This document shows, piece after piece, positions 1 through 8,160 of a stretch of 64,000 nucleotides of DNA. The stretch is from the NCBI RefSeq assembly GCF_018224615.1, contig NZ_JAGTUK010000001.1, positions 930,001 to 994,000 on the forward strand. The letters are read 5' to 3'. The DNA is from Microbacterium paraoxydans (lineage in GTDB: Bacteria; Actinomycetota; Actinomycetes; Actinomycetales; Microbacteriaceae). A model generated the notes under the pieces. The model worked only from the letters and a program-made list of their open reading frames with translations. It had not been told where the DNA came from and searched no databases. A program made the position numbers and the translations under genes. How positions within the stretch are numbered: the first letter of the stretch is position 1; each line of letters starts with the position of its first letter.

Positions 1-2
1 CC

Positions 3-335
3 GGGGTCATCGCGGGACCCGACTGCCAGTGGTGGTCGCTGTTCGCGCCGATGACGAACTCGTGCGAGATGACCTCGCTCGGCGACGGCTTCAACCTGTC
101 GCTGTTCATCCTGGTGGCGCACGGCTGGTTCTACGTCGTGTACCTGTTCGCGTGCTTCCGCATGTGGAGCCTGATGCGCTGGCCGTTCCGCCGGTTCATC
201 CTGCTCGCCCTCGGCGGTGTCGTGCCGCTCCTGTCGTTCTTCATGGAGGCCGTCGTGGCCCGTGAAGTGAAGTCCTACCTCGCCACCCGGGAGGCCGAAG
301 AGGCCTCCGCCCCCGCCCCGGAAGGTGTCCGTTGA
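3..335 (+). CDS. DUF3817 family integral membrane protein (3' part)
   Basis: The reading frame is open from the window edge, so the 5' end lies outside. About 110 residues are visible: a stretch ending in [10 protein letters not shown], a hydrophobic helix with [13 protein letters not shown], an arginine-rich turn (WPFRRF), a second helix ([18 protein letters not shown]) and a short acidic, Ala/Pro-rich cytosolic tail. This C-terminal layout, two helices separated by RRF, is what I know from actinobacterial DUF3817 proteins, whose function is unknown. Its stop codon overlaps the TTG start of guaA (TTGA), so the two are probably translationally coupled and cotranscribed. Family assignment rests on pattern memory, not on a search. 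Confidence 0.7.
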   Translation, partial: GVIAGPDCQWWSLFAPMTNSCEMTSLGDGFNLSLFILVAHGWFYVVYLFACFRMWSLMRWPFRRFILLALGGVVPLLSFFMEAVVAREVKSYLATREAEEASAPAPEGVR

Positions 336-1918
336 CCGAACAGTCCGAGACCCAGCAGCGTCCTGCGCTCGTCGTCGACTTCGGCGCGCAGTACGCGCAG
401 CTGATCGCCCGTCGCGTGCGCGAGGCCGGCGTCTACAGCGAGATCGTGCCGCACACCGCCACGGCCGAGGAGATCGCCGCGAAGAACCCGGTCGCGATCA
501 TCCTCTCCGGCGGCCCGTCGTCGGTGTACGAGGAGGGCGCGCCGAAGCTCGACCCGTCCGTGTTCGACCTGGGTGTGCCGACCCTGGGCATCTGCTACGG
601 CTTCCAGTACATGGCGCAGACCCTCGGCGGCGAGGTCGCCAACACCGGGCTGCGCGAGTACGGCGCGACCGACGCGGTCATCTCCGGTGACGGCGGCACG
701 CTGCTCGGCGGGCAGCCCGCGGAGCAGAACGTGTGGATGAGCCACGGCGACCAGGTCGCGAAGGCGCCGGAGGGCTTCGAGGTGCTCGCGACGACCGAGG
801 CCACCAAGGTCGCGGCGTTCGCCGACGAGGAGCGCCGCTTCTACGGCGTGCAGTGGCACCCCGAGGTCAAGCACTCCGACCACGGCCAGCGCGTGCTGGA
901 GAACTTCCTCCACAAGGGCGCGGGGCTCGCGTCCGACTGGAACCCCGACAACGTGATCGCCGAGCAGGTCGAGCGCATCCGCGAGCAGGTGGGCGACGCC
1001 CGCGTCATCTCGGCGCTGTCGGGCGGCGTGGACTCCGCGGTCTCCACGGCCCTCGTGCACAAGGCCATCGGCGACCAGCTCACGGCGGTGTTCGTCGATC
1101 ACGGGCTGCTCCGCAAGGGCGAGCGTGAGCAGGTCGAGAAGGACTACGTCGAGTCCACCGGTGTGCGGCTCATCACGGTCGACGCGGCCGAGACGTTCCT
1201 CGGTCACCTGAAGGGCGTGACCGACCCGGAGGAGAAGCGCAAGATCATCGGCCGCGAGTTCATCCGCGCGTTCGAGAAAGTGCAGCTCGACCTGGTCGAG
1301 GAGGCGAAGGCCGACGGCGGCGCCCCGGTGAAGTTCCTCGTGCAGGGCACGCTGTACCCCGACGTGGTGGAGTCCGGCGGGGGAGCGGGTACCGCGAACA
1401 TCAAGTCGCACCACAACGTCGGTGGCCTGCCCGAAGACCTCGACTTCGAGCTGATCGAGCCGCTGCGCGCCCTGTTCAAGGACGAGGTGCGCGCGATCGG
1501 CCGCGAGCTGGGCATCCCCGAGGCGATCGTGGGACGCCAGCCGTTTCCGGGGCCCGGCCTCGGCATCCGGATCATCGGTGAGGTCACCGCTGACCGTCTC
1601 GAGATTCTGCGTGAGGCCGACGCCATCGCCCGCGAGGAGCTGACCAAGGCGGGCCTCGACCAGGAGATCTGGCAGTGCCCCGTGGTGCTGCTGGCCGATG
1701 TGCGCTCGGTGGGCGTGCAGGGAGACGGCCGCACGTACGGCCACCCGATCGTCCTGCGTCCGGTGTCGAGCGAAGACGCCATGACGGCGGACTGGACGCG
1801 GCTGCCCTACGACGTGCTGTCGAAGATCTCGAACCGCATTACGAACGGCGTGCGCGACGTGAACCGCGTCGTGCTCGACGTCACGTCGAAGCCCCCGGGG
1901 ACGATCGAGTGGGAGTAG
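332..1918 (+). CDS. guaA: GMP synthase (glutamine-hydrolysing)
   Basis: Makes GMP from XMP, ATP and glutamine, the last step of guanine nucleotide synthesis in the cytosol. The 528 residues have the full family layout. The N-terminal class I glutamine amidotransferase domain (about 1-200) has the catalytic Cys88 in GICYGFQ and the His176/Glu178 pair in WHPEV. The ATP-pyrophosphatase domain has the PP-loop SGGVDS at 230-235. The C-terminal dimerisation/XMP domain ends in the typical KPPGTIEWE. The start is TTG at 332, overlapping the upstream stop; no other start would keep the first beta strand of the amidotransferase. A glycosyltransferase gene follows within 10 bases, so an operon is likely. 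Confidence 0.97.
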   Translation: MTEQSETQQRPALVVDFGAQYAQLIARRVREAGVYSEIVPHTATAEEIAAKNPVAIILSGGPSSVYEEGAPKLDPSVFDLGVPTLGICYGFQYMAQTLGGEVANTGLREYGATDAVISGDGGTLLGGQPAEQNVWMSHGDQVAKAPEGFEVLATTEATKVAAFADEERRFYGVQWHPEVKHSDHGQRVLENFLHKGAGLASDWNPDNVIAEQVERIREQVGDARVISALSGGVDSAVSTALVHKAIGDQLTAVFVDHGLLRKGEREQVEKDYVESTGVRLITVDAAETFLGHLKGVTDPEEKRKIIGREFIRAFEKVQLDLVEEAKADGGAPVKFLVQGTLYPDVVESGGGAGTANIKSHHNVGGLPEDLDFELIEPLRALFKDEVRAIGRELGIPEAIVGRQPFPGPGLGIRIIGEVTADRLEILREADAIAREELTKAGLDQEIWQCPVVLLADVRSVGVQGDGRTYGHPIVLRPVSSEDAMTADWTRLPYDVLSKISNRITNGVRDVNRVVLDVTSKPPGTIEWE

Positions 1919-1926
1919 GGGGCGCC

Positions 1927-3315
1927 GTGCCCCCGCAGTCGGCGCCGGTCCTGCCGGACGCCGACTACTTCGTGCTGTCGAGCCGCTTGATCCCCGGGCT
2001 CGACGGCGGGTACACGATCGCGACGCTCGCGCGCGCCCGGCTGCTGGCCTCTGCCGGCGTCGGGGATGGTGCCGGGCCCACGCTGCTGACGTTCGACCCC
2101 GGCACGGCGGCCGACCACGCCGAGCATCGACGGGCGTTCGCGGCGCGCGGGGCGCTGTCGTCGCCGGAGCGGATGCGCAACCTGTTCGACGAGGCTGTCG
2201 CGCCCGAGGGCGGTGCCGCGGGGTGGCTGCGGGCGGCGGCGGACGGGGCCGTGCTCGCCGACCCCGACGTCGAGTACCGGGTGCTGCGGGATGCGCAGGA
2301 CCGCCCGTTCCTCGCGCTGCCCGTGATCCCGGGGAACCCGGACTGGCACCTGACGTCGGAGCCCGTGCTGGTGCACGACGCCGCCGGGGCGGTGGTGGGC
2401 GCGCTGCACGGCTTCCGCGGGCTGTACCGCGCCTGGCTCGAGCACGTCGTGGCCGCCTCGGGTGACCGGCGCGTCGTGGTGATCTGCGAGTCGCGGCAGC
2501 TGGGCGAGCTGATCGCCGACTGGGGCGATCCGCGCGTGCGCCTCGTCCACACGATCCACACCATGCACGTCGAGGCGCCGTACACGCCGGACGCGTCGAT
2601 GAACGCCCTGTGGACGCGCTGGTTCCGCCTGGCCGACCGCTTCGACGCCGTGGTGTGGCCCACCGTCACGCAGCGCGACGATGTGGTGGCCAGGGTCGAC
2701 GGGTCCGCGAACCACGTCGTGGTGCCGAACCCCATCGCCCCGGTCGAGCGGCGCGAGGAGTTGCGCGAAGAGGGGCTGGTGGTGGTGCTCGGGCGGCTGG
2801 CCGCCGGCAAGCGCATCGACCACGCGATCCGTGCGTTCCTGGCGGCGGACGTGCCGGGGGCGCGACTGGAGATCTGGGGCACGGGTCCCGAGCAGGAACG
2901 CCTGGCCGCGCTGATCGCCGAGCTCGGGGCGGGCGACCGGGTGCTGCTCGCCGGGTATGCCGACGACCCGGCGACCGTGCTCGATCGCGCGTCGCTGCTG
3001 CTCACGTCGACCGCGTTCGAGGGCCAGCCGCTCGGGGTGGTCGAGGCGCTGCTGCACGGCACTCCCGTGGTGTCGTACGACGTGCGCTACGGCATCCGCG
3101 ACGTGCTCGGCGCGGGCGGCGGGGTGCTGGTGCCGGGCGGCGACGAGGCCGCGCTGGCCGAGGCCGTGCGCGATCTGCTGACCGATCCGCAGCGCCTGGC
3201 CGCGCTCAGCGCCGAGGCCCCGTCCGTCGCGGCGGCGTGGAGCCCGGAGCGCTCTCTCGCCGCGCTGACCGCCGTGATCGAGGACGTCGTGGAGCGCCCG
3301 TCGCGGCGGAGCTGA
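1927..3315 (+). CDS. Glycosyltransferase, GT4 type (teichoic-acid glucosyltransferase-like)
   Basis: Predicted cytosolic retaining glycosyltransferase of about 462 residues with a GT-B fold. The N-terminal domain begins LPDADYFVLSSRLIPGLDGG, the pattern of TagE/GtfA-like enzymes that glucosylate polyol phosphates. The C-terminal half carries the GT4 nucleotide-sugar site: VVVLGRLAAGKRIDHAI, then FEGQPLGVVEALLHGTPVVSYDVRYG, with the E-x7-E spacing typical of GT4. I chose GTG 1927 because a G-rich Shine-Dalgarno (GGGAG, GGGGG) lies just upstream; GTG 1909 in the same frame is possible but would overlap guaA. The acceptor cannot be read from the sequence; a wall-polymer role is inference from the TagE resemblance. 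Confidence 0.75.
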   Translation: MPPQSAPVLPDADYFVLSSRLIPGLDGGYTIATLARARLLASAGVGDGAGPTLLTFDPGTAADHAEHRRAFAARGALSSPERMRNLFDEAVAPEGGAAGWLRAAADGAVLADPDVEYRVLRDAQDRPFLALPVIPGNPDWHLTSEPVLVHDAAGAVVGALHGFRGLYRAWLEHVVAASGDRRVVVICESRQLGELIADWGDPRVRLVHTIHTMHVEAPYTPDASMNALWTRWFRLADRFDAVVWPTVTQRDDVVARVDGSANHVVVPNPIAPVERREELREEGLVVVLGRLAAGKRIDHAIRAFLAADVPGARLEIWGTGPEQERLAALIAELGAGDRVLLAGYADDPATVLDRASLLLTSTAFEGQPLGVVEALLHGTPVVSYDVRYGIRDVLGAGGGVLVPGGDEAALAEAVRDLLTDPQRLAALSAEAPSVAAAWSPERSLAALTAVIEDVVERPSRRS

Positions 3316-3332
3316 ACTTTTTTCTCCGACGA

Positions 3333-3359
3333 TGTCGATCCGGGCCGTTCCCGTTCGAC
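3333..3359 (+). promoter_or_regulatory. Candidate ECF42 sigma-factor promoter
   Basis: TGTCGA at 3333-3338 is followed after 17 bases by CGAC at 3356-3359, about 50 bases before the DGPF gene. As I recall, ECF42 target promoters in Streptomyces have TGTCGA at -35 and CGA-type -10 elements before DGPF genes. The encoded sigma factor just downstream would then activate its own operon. Confidence 0.55.
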
Positions 3360-3409
3360 GTCTTCAGTGAGAGGGTCGAGAGACGACCCCTTCGGACAAG
3401 GAGAACATC

Positions 3410-3838
3410 ATGAAGTTCATGCTCATCATGCGCGCGACCGACGACGCGGTGGCGGCGTACGAGGAGATGCCGTTCGAGCAGGTCATCGAGGCGATGGGCC
3501 GCTACAACGAGTCGATGATGAAGGCCGGGGTGCTGGTCGCCGGTGAGGGCCTGACCGACGCCGCGGAGGGGTTCGTGGTGGACTTCAGCGCGGAGAAGCC
3601 GCTCATCACCGACGGCCCCTATGGCGAGACCAAGGAGCTCTTCAACGGCTTCTGGATCCTCGAGGTGTCGTCGCGCGAGGAGGCGGCCGAGTGGGCGAGC
3701 CGTGCTCCGCTCGGACCGGGGTCGTTCCTCGAGGTGCGCCGCGTGACCGGTCCGGAGGACTTCCCCGCCGACAACGAGTGGATCGAGAAGGAGGCGGGCT
3801 GGCGCGAGGAGCAGGCCCGCCGCGCCGAGCAGCAGTGA
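3410..3838 (+). CDS. YCII-related DGPF domain protein
   Basis: A 142-residue single-domain protein of the YciI-like/DGPF family (ferredoxin-like fold). It begins MKFMLIMRA and carries the family signature as TDGPYGETKE near residues 65-74, followed by GFWILEV and the SREEAAEWA helix. The biochemical role of DGPF proteins is not settled. They are the usual genomic partners of ECF42 sigma factors, and that sigma factor follows here after 10 bases, so the pair is probably one operon. The start has a strong AAGGAG ribosome site nine bases upstream. It ends in a charged helix rich in Glu and Arg. Confidence 0.9.
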   Translation: MKFMLIMRATDDAVAAYEEMPFEQVIEAMGRYNESMMKAGVLVAGEGLTDAAEGFVVDFSAEKPLITDGPYGETKELFNGFWILEVSSREEAAEWASRAPLGPGSFLEVRRVTGPEDFPADNEWIEKEAGWREEQARRAEQQ

Positions 3839-3848
3839 CGGCCGGCCG

Positions 3849-5138
3849 ATGGACGCGCACGACGTGACGGCACGCTCCGCCCCCGCACCCGGGTCGGCGG
3901 AGCGGGCCGTCGCGGCGGTGTGGCGGATCGAGTCCGCACGCATCGTGGGCACGCTGACGCGCCTGGTGGGCGACTTCGGGCTCGCGGAGGATCTGGCGCA
4001 GGAGGCCTTGGTCGATGCGCTGCGGCAGTGGCCGGTCGACGGGGTGCCGCGCAACGCGGCCGCGTGGCTGACGGCGGTCGCGAAGCGCAAGGCCGTGGAT
4101 GCATGGCGGCGCCGCGAACGCCTGGACGAGCGGCTCGCGCTGATCGCGCACGACCTGGAGCGGGAGCAGGCCGAGGCGGCGCAGGACCCGTGGGATCCGG
4201 ACCGCGTGGACGACGACGTGCTGCGCCTCCTCTTCATCGCGTGTCATCCCGTGCTGTCGCGGGAGGCGCAGGTCGCGCTCACCCTGCGGGTGGTCGGGGG
4301 CCTGTCGAGTGAGGAGATCGCCCGGGCCTTCCTGGTGCCGACCGCCACGGTGCAGCAGCGCATCGTGCGGGCGAAGAAGACCCTCGCCGCGGCAGGCGCG
4401 CCGTTCGAGGTGCCACCGCGCGAGGAGCATGCGCAGCGCCTCGGGGCCGTGCTCGGCGTGCTGTACCTGGTGTTCAACGAGGCGCACGCGGCGAGCAGCG
4501 GCCCGGAGTGGATGCGGCCGGAGCTGAGCGACGAGGCGATCCGGCTCTGCCGTGTGCTGGCGGCGCTGATGCCGCGAGAGCCGGAGGTGCACGGGCTGTT
4601 GGCGCTGATGGAGCTCACGGCGGCCCGGTTCCCGGCCCGGGTCGACCGCAACGGCGACCCGGTGCTGCTCGCGGATCAGGATCGCGGCCGCTGGGACCGC
4701 AGCCGCATCACCCGGGGCCGCGCGGCTCTCGCGACCGCCGACGCGCTCGGCCGTGGGCGCGGGGTCTACGGGCTTCAGGCGGCGATCGCGGAGTGCCATG
4801 CCACGGCGGCCTCGGTGGACGACACCGACTGGGACCGCATCGTGCTGCTGTACGAGGCCCTGGGCCGCCTCGCGCCGTCGCCCGTGGTCGAGCTCAACCG
4901 TGCCGCCGCGGTGGCGATGGCGACCGGTCCGGCGTCGGCGCTGCGCATCATCGACGAGCTCGCCGAGGCGGGCGCACTTCGCGGCTACCACCTCCTCCCG
5001 GCGACGCGCGGCGAACTGCTGCGCAGGCTCGGCCGCGAGCAGGAGGCCCGCAGCGAGTTCGCGGTGGCCGCCGGTATCGCAGGTAACGACCGGGAGCGCG
5101 CGCTGCTGGAGCGCAAGGCGCGAGGCGAGGCCGGCTGA
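3849..5138 (+). CDS. ECF42-type RNA polymerase sigma factor with C-terminal extension
   Basis: Group IV sigma factor of 429 residues. Region 2 (about 20-95) contains GDFGLAEDLAQEALVDALRQWP. Region 4 (about 135-190) contains LTLRVVGGLSSEEIARAFLVPTATVQQRIVRAKK, the helix-turn-helix for the -35 element. After it comes a roughly 200-residue helical extension with TPR-like repeats (for example LLYEALGRLAPSPVVELNRAAAVAM), typical of ECF42 proteins and thought to be needed for activity. No anti-sigma gene is adjacent, as expected for this group. The start at 3849 has no obvious Shine-Dalgarno and lies 10 bases after the DGPF stop, which suggests translational coupling. Target promoters are probably its own (see 3333-3359). 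Confidence 0.9.
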   Translation: MDAHDVTARSAPAPGSAERAVAAVWRIESARIVGTLTRLVGDFGLAEDLAQEALVDALRQWPVDGVPRNAAAWLTAVAKRKAVDAWRRRERLDERLALIAHDLEREQAEAAQDPWDPDRVDDDVLRLLFIACHPVLSREAQVALTLRVVGGLSSEEIARAFLVPTATVQQRIVRAKKTLAAAGAPFEVPPREEHAQRLGAVLGVLYLVFNEAHAASSGPEWMRPELSDEAIRLCRVLAALMPREPEVHGLLALMELTAARFPARVDRNGDPVLLADQDRGRWDRSRITRGRAALATADALGRGRGVYGLQAAIAECHATAASVDDTDWDRIVLLYEALGRLAPSPVVELNRAAAVAMATGPASALRIIDELAEAGALRGYHLLPATRGELLRRLGREQEARSEFAVAAGIAGNDRERALLERKARGEAG

Positions 5139-5150
5139 GACCGGGTGCGC

Positions 5151-5198
5151 AAAAAGACCCGCCCCTCACGGTTGCTCTCGCAGCCGTGAGGGACGGGC
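5151..5198 (-). terminator. Rho-independent terminator
   Basis: Hairpin 5158-5171 / 5184-5198 (CCCGCCCCTCACGG pairing with its near-complement) flanked on the left by AAAAA, which reads as a U tract on the minus strand. It therefore terminates the GlsB-like gene and may also stop readthrough from the sigma-factor gene. Confidence 0.85.
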
Positions 5199-5234
5199 GT
5201 GGGTGACGCGGGGGCGCGTCGGGTGGGATCCGCG

Positions 5235-5507
5235 TCAGTCGTTGACCTTCTGGCCGCGACCGACGATGAGGCCGTAGATCAGCAGCACGATGATCGAGCC
5301 GCCGATGGCGAGGAGCCAGGTTCCGAGGTCCCAGAACTCCGTGAGAGGACGGTTGAGGATCAGGCTGCCGAGCCATCCTCCGAGCAGGGCGCCGACGACG
5401 CCGAGCAGCAGCGTGACGAACCACCCACCACCCTGCTTACCGGGCAGGATCAGTTTGGCGATGGCTCCGGCGATGAGGCCGAGGAGAAGAAAGCCGAGAA
5501 AGCTCAT
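5235..5507 (-). CDS. GlsB/YeaQ/YmgE family (transglycosylase-associated) membrane protein
   Basis: A 90-residue protein with three predicted transmembrane segments: FLGFLLLGLIAGAIAKLILPG, WFVTLLLGVVGALLGGWLG and WLLAIGGSIIVLLIYGLIVG. The LPGKQGGG turn after helix 1 is the family signature. Such proteins are small stress-associated inner-membrane proteins; the old name transglycosylase-associated does not imply enzymatic activity. The start is set by AAGGAG seven bases upstream. A longer open frame to 5786 exists but lacks similarity and a ribosome site. It has its own terminator, and an upstream hairpin (5529-5548, AGCCCCGG/CCGGGGCT) lies in its 5' region. Confidence 0.9.
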   Translation of the reverse strand: MSFLGFLLLGLIAGAIAKLILPGKQGGGWFVTLLLGVVGALLGGWLGSLILNRPLTEFWDLGTWLLAIGGSIIVLLIYGLIVGRGQKVND

Positions 5508-5528
5508 GGTCAGCTCCTTGATGTCGGG

Positions 5529-5548
5529 AGCCCCGGGGTGCCGGGGCT
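5529..5548. repeat. Short perfect inverted repeat in the leader of the GlsB-like gene
   Basis: AGCCCCGG and CCGGGGCT separated by four bases, 22 bases before the start codon of the small membrane protein. It could be a leader hairpin or part of a termination signal from the gene upstream; no U tract follows. Confidence 0.5.
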
Positions 5549-5620
5549 TCGTGATCTCCACACTGCCGAGGTCGCAGGGCGCATGCCAACCCCTTGCGCG
5601 GTGGTCCCCGGATGTGGCAA

Positions 5621-5650
5621 GAGGCCCGCCTCCCCAGGGAGACGGGCCTC
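5621..5650 (-). terminator. Terminator hairpin after the Bax-inhibitor-like gene
   Basis: GAGGCCCGCCTCCC and GGGAGACGGGCCTC form a 13-14 bp stem with a tiny loop directly downstream of the minus-strand stop codon at 5665. There is no long U tract, but stem strength and placement fit a terminator. Confidence 0.75.
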
Positions 5651-5664
5651 TTCGCGACCGGAGA

Positions 5665-6585
5665 TCAGTTGTTGCCGCGAGCGATCGCGATGATGCGCAG
5701 GATCTCGACGTAGAGCCAGACGACCGTGACCATGATGCCGAAGGCGCCGAGCCAGCCGTACTGGCGGGGAGCGCCGTTGCGCACACCCTGCTGGATCTGG
5801 TCGAAGTCGAGCACCAGCGAGTAGGCGGCCATGATGACCACGAGCACGCCGATGATCAGGCCGAGCGGGATGCCCATGATCTCGGCGCTGAACAGGCCGA
5901 AGGCGTTCTGGTTGACACCGGTCCACATCAGCACGAGGTTCAGCAGCGAGAAGACCAGGTAGCCGATCATCGCGATCATGAAGATCTTGGTGGCCTTCTT
6001 CGACGCCCGGATCTTGCCGCTCGCGAACAGGGCCAGGGTCACACCGACGACCGAGACGGTCGCGAGCGTGGCCTGGAAGACGATGCCGGGCCAGCGCACC
6101 TCGAAGAACGCCGAGATGCCGCCGATGAACAGGCCCTCGAACGCCGCGTAGGCGAAGATCAGCGCGGGGCGGACCTTCTTGCGCGACGTGAAGGTGATGA
6201 CCATCGCGAGCACGAAGCCGCCGAGCGCGCCGATGATCCAGGGGAGCATGTTGACGGTGTTGCCGCCGTACGGGTCGAAGCGCGGTGCGGAGATGCCGCC
6301 GAGGGTCCAGACCCAGCCGACCGCGGCCGTGACGAGGAGGATGGCGAACAGGCCGGCGGTCTTCCACACCGTGTCCTCGACCGACATGCGGTCGGTCTCG
6401 ATGGCGCCGGCGGGCGGGGCCGCGTACATGCCCTCGAGCTGCGCGTTGGTGGCGGCGTCGACGGAGGCGTGCGTGAACGAGGCGTTCTGCGCACCCTGAG
6501 CAGCCTGCGGAGCGCCGGGATACGTCGCGACGTTGCGCGGGTCCTGCTGCTGGAACGCAGGATTGTTGAAAGCGAAGTTGCTCAT
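5665..6585 (-). CDS. Bax inhibitor-1/YccA family membrane protein
   Basis: A 306-residue protein with a polar Asn/Ala-rich N-terminus (about 1-85) beginning MSNFAFNNPAFQQQDPRNVA, followed by seven predicted membrane helices (for example TAGLFAILLVTAAVGWVW, WIIGALGGFVLAMVITFTS, FAYAAFEGLFIGGISAFF, IFMIAMIGYLVFSLLNLVLM). The YAAFEGLFIGGIS segment is the most recognisable part of the actinobacterial Bax1-I branch. Members are small integral membrane proteins, with calcium-leak or stress roles shown in some homologues; function here is unknown. GGAGTG upstream supports the start. Confidence 0.9.
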   Translation of the reverse strand: MSNFAFNNPAFQQQDPRNVATYPGAPQAAQGAQNASFTHASVDAATNAQLEGMYAAPPAGAIETDRMSVEDTVWKTAGLFAILLVTAAVGWVWTLGGISAPRFDPYGGNTVNMLPWIIGALGGFVLAMVITFTSRKKVRPALIFAYAAFEGLFIGGISAFFEVRWPGIVFQATLATVSVVGVTLALFASGKIRASKKATKIFMIAMIGYLVFSLLNLVLMWTGVNQNAFGLFSAEIMGIPLGLIIGVLVVIMAAYSLVLDFDQIQQGVRNGAPRQYGWLGAFGIMVTVVWLYVEILRIIAIARGNN

Positions 6586-6663
6586 TGGTGGGCCTCACTC
6601 CAAAGGGGGGTAGTAGGTCGCTTTCCTCCACGATACCCGCGCAGCGACACGCGCGGGGTGTTC

Positions 6664-6669
6664 TACGCT
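6664..6669 (+). promoter_or_regulatory. -10 element of a leaderless promoter (GDPD gene)
   Basis: TACGCT lies exactly six bases before GTG 6676, so transcription would begin at or next to the start codon. This spacing decides between GTG 6670 and GTG 6676 in favour of the latter. Confidence 0.55.
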
Positions 6670-6675
6670 GTGAGC

Positions 6676-7662
6676 GTGCCCAGGAATACCCCGCTCGTGA
6701 TCGGGCATCGCGGTGCGCCCGGCTACCGTCCGGAGCACAGCCGCTCCTCGTACGAGCTCGCTCTGGCGATGGGGGTGGACGCGGTCGAGCCCGACGTCGT
6801 GGCCACGAAGGACGGCGTGCTGATCGTGCGCCACGAGAACGAGATCTCCGGCACGACCGACGTGGCGGAGCACCCCGAGTTCGCGGACCGCAGGACCACG
6901 AAGCGCGTGGACGGCGAGGCGCTCACGGGCTGGTTCACCGAGGACTTCACGTGGGCCGAGCTGGCCACGCTGCGCAGCCGGGAGCGGCTGCCCGAGGTGC
7001 GTGCGTCGAGCGCGAGCTTCGACGGGGGTCAGGCGATCCTGCGGCTGCGCGACGTGCTCGATCTCGTGCGTGAGGGGTCGGCGGAGCACGGCAGGGAGAT
7101 CGGCGTGGTGCTGGAGGTCAAGCACGCCACGTACTTCGCGGGCATCGGTCTCGACCTCGCGCCGCTGATCGCCGCGGAGCTGCGCGCGGCGGGCTGGGCC
7201 GATGGCGAGCTGCCGCTCGTGATCGAGAGCTTCGAGTCGACGGTGCTGCGGCAGTTGCGCGCGCTCGGCGTCTCGGCCGCGTTCGTGTACCTGATCGAGG
7301 CGAAGGGCCGGCCGTACGACCTGTTCACCGCGCAGGGGAAGCGCGCGCGGACGTATCCCGACACGGTGACGCCCGAGGGGCTGGACGCCCTGGTCGGCGT
7401 TGTCGACGGCATCAGCGTCGACAAGAAGATGCTGCTCGCGGAGGGGAACACGATCGTCGCCGACGCGCACGCCCGCGGGCTGTCGGTGTTCACGTGGACG
7501 TGCCGCCCGGAGAATGCGTTCCTCGCTCCGCGGTTCCGTGGTGAGGGCGGGCGCGGGGCGTTCGGCGACTACGAGGCCGAGTGGGACGTGATCGCGCGAC
7601 AGGGCGTGGACGGCGTGTTCGTCGACCATCCCGACCTCGGGGTGGCGTTCTTCCGCGGCTGA
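6676..7662 (+). CDS. Glycerophosphodiester phosphodiesterase
   Basis: Hydrolyses glycerophosphodiesters to glycerol-3-phosphate and an alcohol. The 328-residue TIM-barrel protein starts with VPRNTPLVIGHRGAPGYRPE, the GDPD signature with catalytic HRG and the first metal-binding Glu. DAVEPDVVATKDGVLIVRHE carries the E-x-D metal ligands and second catalytic His. VVLEVKH supplies a further acidic ligand, and VFTWTC plus GVDGVFVDHPD close the barrel. No signal peptide is visible, so it is probably cytosolic. The frame is open far upstream into the antisense of the Bax-like gene; that extension shows no family similarity and was not used. Monocistronic with a leaderless promoter. Confidence 0.93.
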   Translation: MPRNTPLVIGHRGAPGYRPEHSRSSYELALAMGVDAVEPDVVATKDGVLIVRHENEISGTTDVAEHPEFADRRTTKRVDGEALTGWFTEDFTWAELATLRSRERLPEVRASSASFDGGQAILRLRDVLDLVREGSAEHGREIGVVLEVKHATYFAGIGLDLAPLIAAELRAAGWADGELPLVIESFESTVLRQLRALGVSAAFVYLIEAKGRPYDLFTAQGKRARTYPDTVTPEGLDALVGVVDGISVDKKMLLAEGNTIVADAHARGLSVFTWTCRPENAFLAPRFRGEGGRGAFGDYEAEWDVIARQGVDGVFVDHPDLGVAFFRG

Positions 7663-7672
7663 GCGCCGGGCG

Positions 7673-8071
7673 TCAGAGCGTGCGGTCGAACGCGCCCTGG
7701 CGCGTCGAGACGATCTCCTTGCCGAGGGGCATGAGCGAGATCGGGACCATCTTGAAGTCGGCGATGCCCATCGGGATGCCGATGATCGTGACACACAGGA
7801 GGAGTCCGGAGACGATGTGCCCGATCGCGAGCCACCAGCCCGCGAGGACGACCCACAGCACGTTGCCCAGGAACGAGCCCACCCCCGCAGTTGGTTTGTT
7901 CACGACCTCGCGTCCGAACGGCCAGATGGCGTAGCGGGCGATGCGGAACGAGGCGATCGCCCAGGGGATCGTGACGATCGGGATGCACAGCAGCACCCCG
8001 GCGAGCAGGTAACCGAGGAACAGGGCCCAGCCGGCGAGGATGACCCAGATGATGTTGAGGACCGTGCGCAT
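7673..8071 (-). CDS. YccF domain-containing membrane protein
   Basis: A 132-residue inner-membrane protein made of two copies of the YccF domain: NIIWVILAGWALFLGYLLAG...TIPWAIASFRIARYAIWPFGRE, then NVLWVVLAGWWLAIGHIVSG...GIPMGIADFKMVPISLMPLGKE. Each copy has a paired hydrophobic helix followed by a conserved GIP/TIPW-x-A-x-F motif and PFG/PLG. The function of the family is unknown. It converges on the GDPD gene with a 10-base gap and has no obvious ribosome site, consistent with the leaderless promoter upstream. Confidence 0.93.
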   Translation of the reverse strand: MRTVLNIIWVILAGWALFLGYLLAGVLLCIPIVTIPWAIASFRIARYAIWPFGREVVNKPTAGVGSFLGNVLWVVLAGWWLAIGHIVSGLLLCVTIIGIPMGIADFKMVPISLMPLGKEIVSTRQGAFDRTL

Positions 8072-8077
8072 CCTGCG

Positions 8078-8083
8078 ATTGTG
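8078..8083 (-). promoter_or_regulatory. -10 element of a leaderless promoter (yccF-like gene)
   Basis: On the minus strand CACAAT ends six bases before the ATG, the same spacing seen at many genes in this window. Confidence 0.45.
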
Positions 8084-8148
8084 TCACCCGGCTCGGGCCG
8101 CGGCTGGGGATCGCCCCGGAGGTCCCCGGTGGGCCCGCGAACCGATGC

Positions 8149-8154
8149 CAGACT
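8149..8154 (+). promoter_or_regulatory. -10 element of a leaderless promoter (ABC operon)
   Basis: CAGACT lies six bases before ATG 8161; there is no Shine-Dalgarno in between. Confidence 0.45.
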
Positions 8155-8160
8155 GACCGC

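Noticed and set aside
5290..6675. N-terminal extension of the glycerophosphodiester phosphodiesterase
   Set aside because: The frame is open upstream but lies antisense to the Bax-inhibitor and GlsB-like genes. The GDPD fold begins at the chosen GTG, which has a -10 hexamer six bases before it.
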